A stretch of 64,000 bases of DNA, taken from the NCBI GenBank assembly GCA_021775095.1, contig JAJFII010000031.1, positions 62,001 to 126,000 of the forward strand, written 5' to 3'. A program made the position numbers and the translations under genes. The stretch comes from Rhodospirillales bacterium. Its GTDB lineage: Bacteria > Pseudomonadota > Alphaproteobacteria > Rhodospirillales > Casp-alpha2. This document shows positions 8,257 through 16,407 of the stretch, one piece after another (the first letter of the stretch is position 1; each line of letters opens with the position of its first letter). The notes beneath the pieces are model-generated. The model had not been told where the DNA came from. It was given only the letters and a program-made list of their open reading frames with translations, and did no database searches.

Positions 8257-9312
8257 ATGCCGCCACTCACAGATCCCGTACGCGTCGCCGTCATTGGTGC
8301 TGGTTTCATCAGCGAATATCACATCAATGGACTTCGTGCGGCCGGTCGTTGTGCCGTGACAACGCTTGTCGGACGCCGGGCGGATAAAACGGCGGCGCGC
8401 GCCGCACACCTTAAAATCCCTTCTCATTCAACCGACTACCAGGACGTATTGGCAGATCCCGATGTGGATGCCGTTGTCATTGCGACTCCGGATGCCTCCC
8501 ATAAACAAATAACAATCGATGCCCTGCAGGCGAAGAAACCGGTTTTACTGCAAAAACCCATGGCAATGACCAGCCAGGAATGCAGGGAGATCCTTGCCGT
8601 GCAGAAGCAAACGGCGAGCCGACTAACCGTCAGTTTTATGCATCGATATTTTCCCGAAGTCCGATGGCTGAAGTCAAAAATATCGCAAAACGCCTATGGG
8701 AAAATTCATTTTATCCGCATGCGTAATGCCACACCAGGAGCCGATTGGGCCGACTGGTTTTATAAACCGGACAGCGTGGCCGGCGGTGTTGTCATGCAGT
8801 TGGGTGTTCATGGTATCGATTTAACCCAGCATTTATTTGGGCCGATTTCTGACGTCATGGCATTCTGCCAAACCGCTGCACCCATAAGAACCCTCAGTGA
8901 CAATCGCCAAATCACCTCCCATTTGGAAGACAATACACTTGCGGCCTATCAGTTTGCCGCCGGACATGGCGGCAGCCATGAAATGAGTTTTACCGAAGTT
9001 GCGGGGTGTGACCGGTTCCGGCTTGAAGTTTATTTTGAAAACGCCACCGTGTGGTTGCGCAGCGACAGGGCACCAGCCCTGGTGGCTGAAGGGAGCAAAA
9101 ACGGTGTACCCGATTGGCAGGCCGTCGATTTACCGCAGGAACCTTTGGGCAAGTTACATCACGCCCATTGGTTGGATGTGGTGCGCGGCCTAGCGCCGAT
9201 CGATGACACGCCGCAAAGCGGGTTGTCGACCATCGTTGTTGCCGAACATATCTATCAAGCGGCCCGCGAAAGCAGTCGGATTAAAATTTCGGACAAGCCA
9301 AATAACAGCTAA
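8257..9312 (+). CDS. Gfo/Idh/MocA family oxidoreductase A
   Basis: 351 residues. Rossmann motif VIGAGFISEYH at residues 12-22, and the second half has the GVHGIDL motif (H185, D188). The conserved EKP loop reads Q99-K100-P101, so the Lys is kept but the Glu is replaced. Members oxidise or reduce hydroxyl groups of sugars, inositols and sugar derivatives with NAD(P). It lies just behind the terminator of the importer and 23 bases before a second member of the family; the pair probably oxidises the imported, desulfated compound. Substrate unknown. Confidence 0.85.
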   Translation: MPPLTDPVRVAVIGAGFISEYHINGLRAAGRCAVTTLVGRRADKTAARAAHLKIPSHSTDYQDVLADPDVDAVVIATPDASHKQITIDALQAKKPVLLQKPMAMTSQECREILAVQKQTASRLTVSFMHRYFPEVRWLKSKISQNAYGKIHFIRMRNATPGADWADWFYKPDSVAGGVVMQLGVHGIDLTQHLFGPISDVMAFCQTAAPIRTLSDNRQITSHLEDNTLAAYQFAAGHGGSHEMSFTEVAGCDRFRLEVYFENATVWLRSDRAPALVAEGSKNGVPDWQAVDLPQEPLGKLHHAHWLDVVRGLAPIDDTPQSGLSTIVVAEHIYQAARESSRIKISDKPNNS

Positions 9313-9335
9313 GTAGATGACAGGAGAATTTTAGA

Positions 9336-10382
9336 ATGGCGGATCCAGTTCGTATGGGAATTTTGCGGTTTGAACATTATCACGCGAATTTTTGGGCCAA
9401 GGCCTTCAAACAGAGTGAGGACGCCGAGATCATTGGGTTTTGGGAACCGGATGATGGTTTGGCGGATATGGCGGTGGCAACTCATGGCCTTAAACGCTAC
9501 GCCGAAATTCACGAGTTGATCGAAACCTGCGACGCCGTTGCCATTTGTTCGGCCACCGCGCGGCACCTGCCGTTAATCGAAATCGCCGCTGCGGCCGGCA
9601 AGGCCATACTTTGTGAAAAGCCCATCGCCCATACCGATGAAGACTGCAAACGCATTAGTGAGATCATTGCCCAATCGGGTGTGACATTCATGCAAAGTTT
9701 TCCCAAACGGTTTGATCCGATCAACCACGAAATCAAAGACATTCTCAAAAGTGGTGACTTGGGTGAGGTGACCATGGTACGGGTTCGTCACGGCCATAAT
9801 CATGGCACCTTAACGCCTGGGTTTGGCGACGGCTGGTTTGCTGACCCGGCGCTTTCCGGCGGCGGAACGCTGATTGACGAAGGCGTTCATGCGGCGGATT
9901 TTCTGCGTTGGGTGTTTGGTGATCCGCAATCCGTGTGTGCGTCAATCTCGGCCGCAACTTTGGGCTTGGCTGTTGAAGATACGGCGCTCGCCATATTCAA
10001 ATGGCAAAACGGTTTGATTGGTGAAGTCTCCACAAGTTGGAGTTTTGCGGCCGCTGGAACTTCCATAGAAATTTATGGAACCGCCGGAACCATCCTGTTG
10101 ACCGGTGTTGATATCGCGTCGCGACCGTCGGCCGACAAGGACTACCTTAAAATCTATAAACTGGGCGAAAGCGGCGGCGAATGGCGCACATCAGCGACGG
10201 TTCCAACTTTTAAAACCGGTGTATTTCACGAACATGTCGCCTGGAGTTTTGCCACCGCGTTGCGCCGTGGTGATGCCATGCCCATAACCTTGCGTGACGG
10301 ATGGTGTGCCTTTGCGATGATTGATGCGGCCTACCGTTCGGTTACCAGCGGCCGCTTTGAAACCATCACCTATCCCGATTAA
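9336..10382 (+). CDS. Gfo/Idh/MocA family oxidoreductase B, atypical nucleotide site
   Basis: 348 residues with the family EKP motif (E94-K95-P96) and IDEGVHAADF in the C-terminal domain. The glycine-rich GxGxxG loop expected near the N-terminus is missing; instead there is GILRFEHYHANF at residues 8-19. A subfamily with a His-rich loop at this place is known to me in outline, with little known function. AGGAG lies 9 bases before the ATG. It closes the plus-strand run; the convergent peptide-transport operon starts 110 bases on. Confidence 0.82.
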   Translation: MADPVRMGILRFEHYHANFWAKAFKQSEDAEIIGFWEPDDGLADMAVATHGLKRYAEIHELIETCDAVAICSATARHLPLIEIAAAAGKAILCEKPIAHTDEDCKRISEIIAQSGVTFMQSFPKRFDPINHEIKDILKSGDLGEVTMVRVRHGHNHGTLTPGFGDGWFADPALSGGGTLIDEGVHAADFLRWVFGDPQSVCASISAATLGLAVEDTALAIFKWQNGLIGEVSTSWSFAAAGTSIEIYGTAGTILLTGVDIASRPSADKDYLKIYKLGESGGEWRTSATVPTFKTGVFHEHVAWSFATALRRGDAMPITLRDGWCAFAMIDAAYRSVTSGRFETITYPD

Positions 10383-10418
10383 AATATGTATCTTATAGAA
10401 TTCGGTCGGTTAATTCCG

Positions 10419-10450
10419 CCACTGCAAGGAGCTGGTACGCCCTGCAGTGG
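10419..10450. terminator. stem-loop between convergent genes, possible bidirectional terminator
   Basis: CCACTGCA (10419-10426) pairs perfectly with TGCAGTGG (10443-10450). It lies in the 109-base gap between two convergent genes, where a shared terminator is expected. No clear T-run follows on either strand, so the call is moderate. Confidence 0.45.
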
Positions 10451-10491
10451 TTAATCTACGCAGAAAAACCAAAATAATCATAGGACACACT

Positions 10492-11472
10492 CTAATACAA
10501 GTGGCAGGCAACTAAGTGGTTCTTGGTTCCGGGAGCCAGCTTCAATTTAGGCTCAACCTGCTCACAAATCGAGCCGGCCTTGAGCGGACAGCGCGGGTGA
10601 AAGGAGCATCCACTGGGCGGGTCAATCGGCGAGGGTACCTCTCCGGTCAAAATAATTTCTTCGCGACGTTTGTCCGGATGGTCCGGCAATGCGGCCGAAA
10701 AGAGCGCTTTTGTATACGGATTGCGGGGTTCCTTGAACAGCGAGTCGACCGTTGCATATTCAACGATGCGGCCCAAGTACATAACAGCCAACCAGTCCGC
10801 CATGTACCGGGTCGTGCCCAGATCATGAGCCACTAACAGGTAGGTCATGCCGTATTGTTGCTGCAGGTCCTGCAACAGATTCATGATTTGCGAGCGGATG
10901 GACACGTCAAGTGCTGACACGGGTTCGTCCAGAATCAGCATCTTAGGATTGGAAATCAGCGCACTGGCAATGGCAACCCGTTGCCGCTGACCACCGCTGA
11001 ATTCATGCGGATAGTTCAGGGCTTGCTCGGGTTTTAAGCCAACGTCAAGCAGCACCTTCGCGACCCGTTGTTCGATTTCGCTTCGCGACAGACTGAAGTT
11101 GACGCGCAACGTTTCAGCAACGATGTCGCGCACCCGCATACGAGGATTGAGCGAGCTCCAAGGATCCTGGAAAACCGCTTGCACTCGGGTTCGGTACCGC
11201 TTCAACGCCGCTCCTTGCAATTGATGGACGTCTTCACCATCGACCATCACCCGGCCATCGGTCGGTGTCTCCAGGCGAAGCGCCAGCCTGGCGGTCGTCG
11301 TCTTGCCGCAACCGGATTCACCGACCAGCGCCAATGTCTGGCCATGTGCCAGGGCCAAATCAATCCCGTCAACCGCATGCACTTGCCCTGCTTGCCGGGA
11401 AAATATCACGCCCTTGGTGATCGGGAAATGTTTCTTGACCCCTTCAAACCTCAGGATTTCGGTGTTATCCAT
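10492..11472 (-). CDS. peptide ABC transporter ATPase, OppF/DppF type
   Basis: 326 residues from the ATG at 11472, which has GGAGG 7 bases upstream. A longer in-frame ORF reaches 11619, but it runs inside the neighbouring ATPase gene and has no ribosome site. Walker A is GESGCGKTTT, the signature LSGGQ appears as FSGGQRQRV, Walker B is MLILDEPVSALD. The C-terminal oligopeptide-transporter extension (GCSFHPRCPLKAGSICEQ) is intact. Last gene of a five-gene operon read from 16028; its start overlaps the end of the upstream ATPase gene by 22 bases. Confidence 0.9.
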   Translation of the reverse strand: MDNTEILRFEGVKKHFPITKGVIFSRQAGQVHAVDGIDLALAHGQTLALVGESGCGKTTTARLALRLETPTDGRVMVDGEDVHQLQGAALKRYRTRVQAVFQDPWSSLNPRMRVRDIVAETLRVNFSLSRSEIEQRVAKVLLDVGLKPEQALNYPHEFSGGQRQRVAIASALISNPKMLILDEPVSALDVSIRSQIMNLLQDLQQQYGMTYLLVAHDLGTTRYMADWLAVMYLGRIVEYATVDSLFKEPRNPYTKALFSAALPDHPDKRREEIILTGEVPSPIDPPSGCSFHPRCPLKAGSICEQVEPKLKLAPGTKNHLVACHLY

Positions 11473-12470
11473 GTGGAATCCTCCAATTTCCAGCAGTTGG
11501 CAACGTGGTTGCTCCCAGCCGTATTTTTCGCCGCAATGGCAGGTGGATACTGGGTCTCGCACCGGGGCTCTGCGAAGGGGCAACGGTTGCGGTACCAGCA
11601 TCCGGCCGGACGATCCCAAAGAGCTGGCGGCTGACCCGGGATGGAGTAGAGACGCTTCACGTGGCGGTCCATGGTCGGCACCGAGTTAAGCAATGCCCGC
11701 GTATAGGGATGTCTTGGTTCGTCGAAGATGGCCCGGACGGGTCCTGACTCGACCACGCGGCCCGCGTACATGACGGCAACGGTGTCGCACATGTTGGCAA
11801 TGATGCCAAAATCATGGGTGATAAAAATGATGGACAGCCCCGTCTTCTCCTGAATTTCGCGCAGCAGGCGCAGGTATTGAGACTGTATCGTGACATCCAA
11901 CGCGGTTGTCGGTTCGTCCGCGATCAGCACGTGTGGATCGCACGAGATTGCGATGGCTCCCGACACGCGCTGTTTCATGCCGCCACTCATCTGGTGGGGA
12001 TAGTCCTTGACCCGCTGCTCCGGTGCGGCCACGCGGACTTGGCGTAAGGCGTCAATGGCGTGGCTCATCAGTGAGCGGCGAGGTACATCGCGATGTAAGG
12101 CAATCGCTTCGGTTACCTGGCCGCCGATCGTGTAAACCGGATTGAGCGAGGTTTGCGGATCCTGCAGGACCATGGAGATGCTGCCGCCGCGAATACGGCG
12201 CATCTGCTGCTCGCTAAATGTTCGTAAGTCCTGTCCGTTGAACATCACCCGTCCACCGACGACCTGGGCTGCCGGCTTGGGCACGACCCCCAGAATGCTC
12301 AGCGCGGTCATCGACTTGCCGCACCCGGACTCACCGACGATTCCAAGTGTCTCACCCTGACGGAGCGATAACGAAACACCGTCAACCGGACGCTGCACTC
12401 CTATATTCGTGTGCAACTCAGTTTGCAGATTCTCTACCTGCAGGATGGTTTCACCGATGATTTTGGCCAT
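11451..12470 (-). CDS. peptide ABC transporter ATPase, OppD/DppD type
   Basis: 339 residues: Walker [11 protein letters not shown], signature MSGGMKQRV, Walker [14 protein letters not shown], and the C-terminal Cys-containing block ([16 protein letters not shown]) typical of OppD. It forms an ATPase heterodimer with the downstream OppF-type subunit. Its start overlaps the upstream permease stop as TGATG. Confidence 0.9.
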   Translation of the reverse strand: MAKIIGETILQVENLQTELHTNIGVQRPVDGVSLSLRQGETLGIVGESGCGKSMTALSILGVVPKPAAQVVGGRVMFNGQDLRTFSEQQMRRIRGGSISMVLQDPQTSLNPVYTIGGQVTEAIALHRDVPRRSLMSHAIDALRQVRVAAPEQRVKDYPHQMSGGMKQRVSGAIAISCDPHVLIADEPTTALDVTIQSQYLRLLREIQEKTGLSIIFITHDFGIIANMCDTVAVMYAGRVVESGPVRAIFDEPRHPYTRALLNSVPTMDRHVKRLYSIPGQPPALWDRPAGCWYRNRCPFAEPRCETQYPPAIAAKNTAGSNHVANCWKLEDSTWITPKS

Positions 12471-13387
12471 CAGACTATTTCCAACTTGGGGTCCAGGCGA
12501 TCACGTAACCAATCGCCCAGCAAGTTGAGCGAAAAAACCGTCAAGGTAATAGCCAATCCCGGAAAGAAAGAAATCCACCACGCACTTACAATCAACTGCC
12601 GGCCGTCCGCAACCATCATTCCCCAGGCCGGTGTCGGGCGCGGAATGCCGAGCCCGAGAAAACTTAGGGCGGCTTCCAGGATGATGACGGAGCCGACCTG
12701 CAAAGTCGCCAGCACAATGATCGTGTTGGCGACGTTCGGAAGAATGTGGCGCACCATGATCCGGAAATGCGAGGCACCGGCGACCCGGGCACGGGCCACG
12801 TAATCGCGTTCGCGAATACTCAGAACCTCGCCGCGCACCTGGCGCGCATAAAGAGCCCACAACACGAAAGCCACGACGATGATAATTGTTTGGAAGCTAG
12901 GTCCGCTTGCCGCCGCCAATACCAGCGCCAGCAGAATGGCGGGCAGGGCAAGCGAAATTTCGACCAGGCGCATAATAATTGTGTCGATCCAACCCCTGAA
13001 GTAGCCTGCCAGCAAGCCCAGCGTAACGCCAAGCAGGCCGCCGACGAAAATGCCCACCAACGAAATTGAAAGGGATACTCTGGCTCCGTACATTATGCGG
13101 CTCAAGATATCCCGGCCAAGCCGGTCCGTACCCAGTGGGTATTCCCACGTGCCACCGAAAAACACAGGCGGCAGCCGCCTGTCCATAATAACGCCCTGTG
13201 TGGGGTCGTGTGGTGCCAGCCAATCTGCGGTTAGTGCAGGAATTACCAGCAGCACCAGCAGGACAAATACAGATAACAGCGGGTAGCTCCGTAGGTTCAG
13301 CCAGATACGACGTAGCAAATGAGGCGGGGCAGGGACGCCCAGAGACTCCGCTGGCGTGTCCTCAGGGGGTGGATTGTTCATTGTCAT
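12470..13387 (-). CDS. peptide ABC transporter permease, OppC/DppC type
   Basis: 305 residues. N-terminal hydrophilic tail, first membrane helix (YPLLSVFVLLVLLVIPAL), then the OppC-type region LAPHDPTQ...LGTDRLGRDILSRIMYGARVSL, which is diagnostic. The EAA loop is VAGASHFRIMVRHILPN. The first ATG is at 13387, and a second at 13381 is possible. It overlaps the upstream permease gene by 26 bases. Confidence 0.9.
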   Translation of the reverse strand: MTMNNPPPEDTPAESLGVPAPPHLLRRIWLNLRSYPLLSVFVLLVLLVIPALTADWLAPHDPTQGVIMDRRLPPVFFGGTWEYPLGTDRLGRDILSRIMYGARVSLSISLVGIFVGGLLGVTLGLLAGYFRGWIDTIIMRLVEISLALPAILLALVLAAASGPSFQTIIIVVAFVLWALYARQVRGEVLSIRERDYVARARVAGASHFRIMVRHILPNVANTIIVLATLQVGSVIILEAALSFLGLGIPRPTPAWGMMVADGRQLIVSAWWISFFPGLAITLTVFSLNLLGDWLRDRLDPKLEIV

Positions 13388-14303
13388 TGTACCTAATTCG
13401 GGGATCTACGAATGCATACAATATGTCTACAATCAGATTTGCGATGATGAATACCACGGCGAAGGTCAGCACCACGGCTTGCACCACCGGGTAGTCTCTG
13501 GCACGGATCGCTTCAATCGCCAGCAGGCCGGTGCCGGGCCAAGCAAACACCGTTTCGATCACCACCGAGCCTGTGAATATGTAGCCAATAATGACACCGA
13601 AGTAGGTCAGTGGCGCAATCGCGGCGTTACGCAGAGCGTGCACCCATATCACGCGCCATTCCGGAACGCCCTTGAGCCGCGCCAGCTTGATGTATTCGTT
13701 GTCCAGCACTTCCAACGTGGACGAGCGGGTCAACCGCATCAGAGCTGCCACTTGATACCAGCCCATGGCGATGGCCGGTAACACCATGTGCTCAAACCCG
13801 CCGCGACCTGAAGTCGGAAATACGTTCCAATGAACAGAAAAAGTCCAGATCAGCACGATTCCCAACCAGAACGGTGGCACCGCCTGTCCGAGCAGCGCAA
13901 CCATCTTACCAAAACTATCAAACAGTCTGCCCTTGTTAACGGCCGCCAGAACCCCGATAGGAATCGCGATCAGGGTGCTGATGATGATAGCGAACCCGCC
14001 CAGCTGCAAGGTGGCAGGGAGCCGCTGCCAGACCATGCCCAGCGCCGTTTCCCCGGGCCATTTGAGCGAATCGCCCAGATTGCCGCGAAGGGCATTTCTA
14101 ATGAAGGCCAGATACTGCACGTGCAGCGGCCGGTCGAGCCCCCATTCGTGCATCACCACCGCCGCCTCTTGCGGGGTCGCATTGTCGGGCAGAAGCGCAT
14201 CCACCGGGTTACCGCTCAGGCGGGACAAGCCGAAAATGATCACGCTGATTGCCAGCAGCGTGACAAGGCTCTGCACAACTCGATATACCAGATAACGTTG
14301 CAT
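13362..14303 (-). CDS. peptide ABC transporter permease, OppB/DppB type
   Basis: 313 residues. The N-terminus MQRYLVYRVVQSLVTLLAISVIIFGLSRL is split between charged start and first membrane helix, as in DppB/OppB, followed by the GLDRPLHVQYLAF region and an EAA loop (ARLKGVPEWRVIWVHALRN). It forms the channel with the OppC-type permease. 87 bases separate it from the binding-protein gene. Confidence 0.9.
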   Translation of the reverse strand: MQRYLVYRVVQSLVTLLAISVIIFGLSRLSGNPVDALLPDNATPQEAAVVMHEWGLDRPLHVQYLAFIRNALRGNLGDSLKWPGETALGMVWQRLPATLQLGGFAIIISTLIAIPIGVLAAVNKGRLFDSFGKMVALLGQAVPPFWLGIVLIWTFSVHWNVFPTSGRGGFEHMVLPAIAMGWYQVAALMRLTRSSTLEVLDNEYIKLARLKGVPEWRVIWVHALRNAAIAPLTYFGVIIGYIFTGSVVIETVFAWPGTGLLAIEAIRARDYPVVQAVVLTFAVVFIIANLIVDILYAFVDPRIRYNDNEQSTP

Positions 14304-14390
14304 TATAGTACGACACCGACTTCTGTGCTCATGCGGTGGGGCGGCGAATCAACACCGCCGCCTCACTGATGGCAATCGTCTAACACCATC

Positions 14391-16028
14391 TCAGTTTGCA
14401 GCCTGGATCAGATGCCAGTGGCCATACCCTGCCGAGGTGACGCCTGGGAAGGCCCAGCCCGACACGACTTTGGGATTGATCGCCACTTGGGTATAGCCGT
14501 CAAACAGCGGAATATCGACGTACTGTTCAAACAGGTAGTTCTGTAGCTCGCGCGCCTGCTGGTCGCGTAACACGGGATCGACCGTGCTGATCAGGGTTTC
14601 GATGTGGGATGCCGTCCAATCGTCCTCCCAACCCTGCAGGCCGCCGCCTGGATTGGTGTAAAACGCGCGAAACGCCACCTCGGTCGGCCGTGGCGGTGAG
14701 TTGCGGCCAGGGTTGATCATGTACAACTCGCGCTCGCGGCCCATCGCCCGTACACGGGCATAGTCCAACTCGACGATTTTTGCCTTGAATCCGGCTTGGA
14801 TCAGATACTGATACACCATCTCCTGCTGCAACGGGACTTCAGGCATGGCGGACATCGGCGTAATTATGATCGGAATGGTCGGGTCTTTGAACCCATCCGG
14901 ATAGTTTGCGTCCTGCAGCAACTGCTTAACCTTCTCGAGATCGTATCCGTACTCGGCCGGGAAGCGGGCTTCCAGAGTGGGGTCATAACCTTCATTGCCT
15001 TTTACCATCGTGTAGCGGGCATGCAGGTCATAACCACCGCTGGGGAACAGCACCGTAAGCATTTCCTCGCGATTGATCGCGCGATTTATTGCCTCGCGGA
15101 TACGCACATCGTACCAGGGCAGATCCTTGCGGCAGCGATCGTCATGGGATTCACAGTACAACCCATTGAAGACCAGGTCGGTCTGGATCGATGGCAGCGT
15201 GGACTGCACCGTCTTCATCCCGGCGCTCAGAGCATCGGGCATCAGTTCGCGCGAGAGATCGGCAATATGAGCCTCTCCAGCGAGCAACATCGCCAGCTTG
15301 GTGGCGGGTTCTGTCACGAAGCGTACTTCCAGCTCCTTGAAGTCCGGGACCATACCCGAGTAGTGGTCGTCGACGCGCTCATACAGAACCCGGCCGGGCT
15401 CGCGTGAGACGAACTGATAATGTCCTGTGCCGGCAAAGCGGCGGTCGTAACCTTCCAGGCCCTCTTCGTCGAACTGCTTCTTGCTGTAGATCAGCATGAT
15501 AGAGTGTCCACCATGCAGATACAGCAGATTGGTGCGCGGCTTCGCGTAGCTAAAGCGCACCGTGTACGTGTCGAGCGCCTCCACTTCCGCACCGCGCAAT
15601 TGATCCACACCCGGAATCACTGACGCATCGCTGACGCTCAGGTTGTAGCTGTGGACAACGTCGTCTGCCGTAAACTCGCCATAGCCGAAGTGGAACTGAA
15701 CGCCTTTTCGCAGATGAAAGGTCCACACCGTGAAATCGTCATTGTGCTCCCATGAAGTAGCGAGCCCATCGCCGTTGTACTCACCCGTTATCGGGTCATG
15801 CTCCAAAAGCCCCTCCAGGCTTTGCCCGAGAGATTGCCACAGACTGGTCGCCGCCCAGGAGCGATTGGTCTCTGCACCCGGTGGCGTTACAACGGCGACC
15901 ACGCGGTCGTTATTCTGCGCCAATGCTGTTGCGCCCCAGGGAATTATTGCCAGTGTTAACGCGATGGCGGCAAAGGCCACGTACCGGCACGGACGCCACA
16001 GCCGACTTGAAATGTTTTTCATAGTCAT
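14391..16028 (-). CDS. peptide/solute ABC transporter binding protein (SBP family 5)
   Basis: 545 residues. A long signal peptide (residues 1 to about 37, ending ATALA-Q) precedes a DppA/OppA-like protein: LEGLLEHDPITGEYNGDGLATSW, then FHLRKGVQFHFGYGEFTADDVVHSY. Family 5 proteins carry peptides, nickel, opines, or oligosaccharides, so the ligand is open. GGGAG lies upstream of the ATG. First gene of the operon running to 10492. The operon lacks the A and T runs so frequent in neighbouring genes, which hints at a different origin. Confidence 0.88.
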   Translation of the reverse strand: MTMKNISSRLWRPCRYVAFAAIALTLAIIPWGATALAQNNDRVVAVVTPPGAETNRSWAATSLWQSLGQSLEGLLEHDPITGEYNGDGLATSWEHNDDFTVWTFHLRKGVQFHFGYGEFTADDVVHSYNLSVSDASVIPGVDQLRGAEVEALDTYTVRFSYAKPRTNLLYLHGGHSIMLIYSKKQFDEEGLEGYDRRFAGTGHYQFVSREPGRVLYERVDDHYSGMVPDFKELEVRFVTEPATKLAMLLAGEAHIADLSRELMPDALSAGMKTVQSTLPSIQTDLVFNGLYCESHDDRCRKDLPWYDVRIREAINRAINREEMLTVLFPSGGYDLHARYTMVKGNEGYDPTLEARFPAEYGYDLEKVKQLLQDANYPDGFKDPTIPIIITPMSAMPEVPLQQEMVYQYLIQAGFKAKIVELDYARVRAMGRERELYMINPGRNSPPRPTEVAFRAFYTNPGGGLQGWEDDWTASHIETLISTVDPVLRDQQARELQNYLFEQYVDIPLFDGYTQVAINPKVVSGWAFPGVTSAGYGHWHLIQAAN

Positions 16029-16136
16029 TTTTCACTCCCTTCAGTTGGTTATCCACCGGTGCACATGTGAATTGGTTTCACCTGAAAAAGTCAGTGGTTT
16101 TGATCTTAAGTGATGCTGCCTTTATGGCTTGAATAA

Positions 16137-16168
16137 TTTTATATACAAAGTAAATTTCACATATAAAA
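16137..16168. promoter_or_regulatory. AT-rich inverted repeat upstream of the peptide-transport operon
   Basis: TTTTATAT (16137-16144) and ATATAAAA (16161-16168) are perfect inverted arms around 16 bases that contain the near-palindrome GTAAATTTCAC. It lies 109 bases upstream of the binding-protein start. The arm matches the TTTTATAT arm of the repeat in front of the transporter at 21654, so one regulator, perhaps the IclR protein at 20659, may bind both. Confidence 0.4.
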
Positions 16169-16258
16169 TCTTTGCGGTCAAGCGTGTTGATGGATTATGC
16201 CCTAATGGGATGAACTGCGCCGGAGCTTGCCGTGGTCGCAGAAATCCCAATCGTTTCT

Positions 16259-16281
16259 CCCTCCCCCCGTGTGGGGGAGGG
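16259..16281. repeat. G/C-rich palindromic hairpin, REP-like
   Basis: CCCTCCCCC (16259-16267) pairs perfectly with GGGGGAGGG (16273-16281) around CGTGT, followed by a further G-rich stretch to about 16294. Such CCCTCCCC/GGGGAGGG hairpins are known as dispersed intergenic repeats in proteobacterial genomes. It lies in the 379-base gap between the peptide operon and the GMC gene, which otherwise holds no gene. Copy number in the genome cannot be seen here. Confidence 0.6.
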
Positions 16282-16407
16282 TCGGGGTGGGGGGTAACGG
16301 TCCTGCGGCCTCGCGCTTACAGACCATTCGACAGTGTCGCCCCACCTCCGAATCCTGCATGATTAATCGGCATGTTATTTTGAGAAGAGGGATATGCAGG
16401 CCTACGC

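Noticed and set aside
11473-11619. N-terminal extension of the OppF-type ATPase to 11619
   Set aside because: It runs inside the OppD-type gene in another frame; the ATG at 11472 has GGAGG at proper distance.
13405-13430. ATACAAT/TACAAT sequences within the OppB-type gene as further operators of the GntR/LacI regulator
   Set aside because: They lie inside a coding region as separate direct half-sites without an inverted partner.
14796-15407. Plus-strand ORF of 203 codons in the peptide-binding protein
   Set aside because: Antisense to a complete family 5 binding-protein gene; the length reflects base composition.
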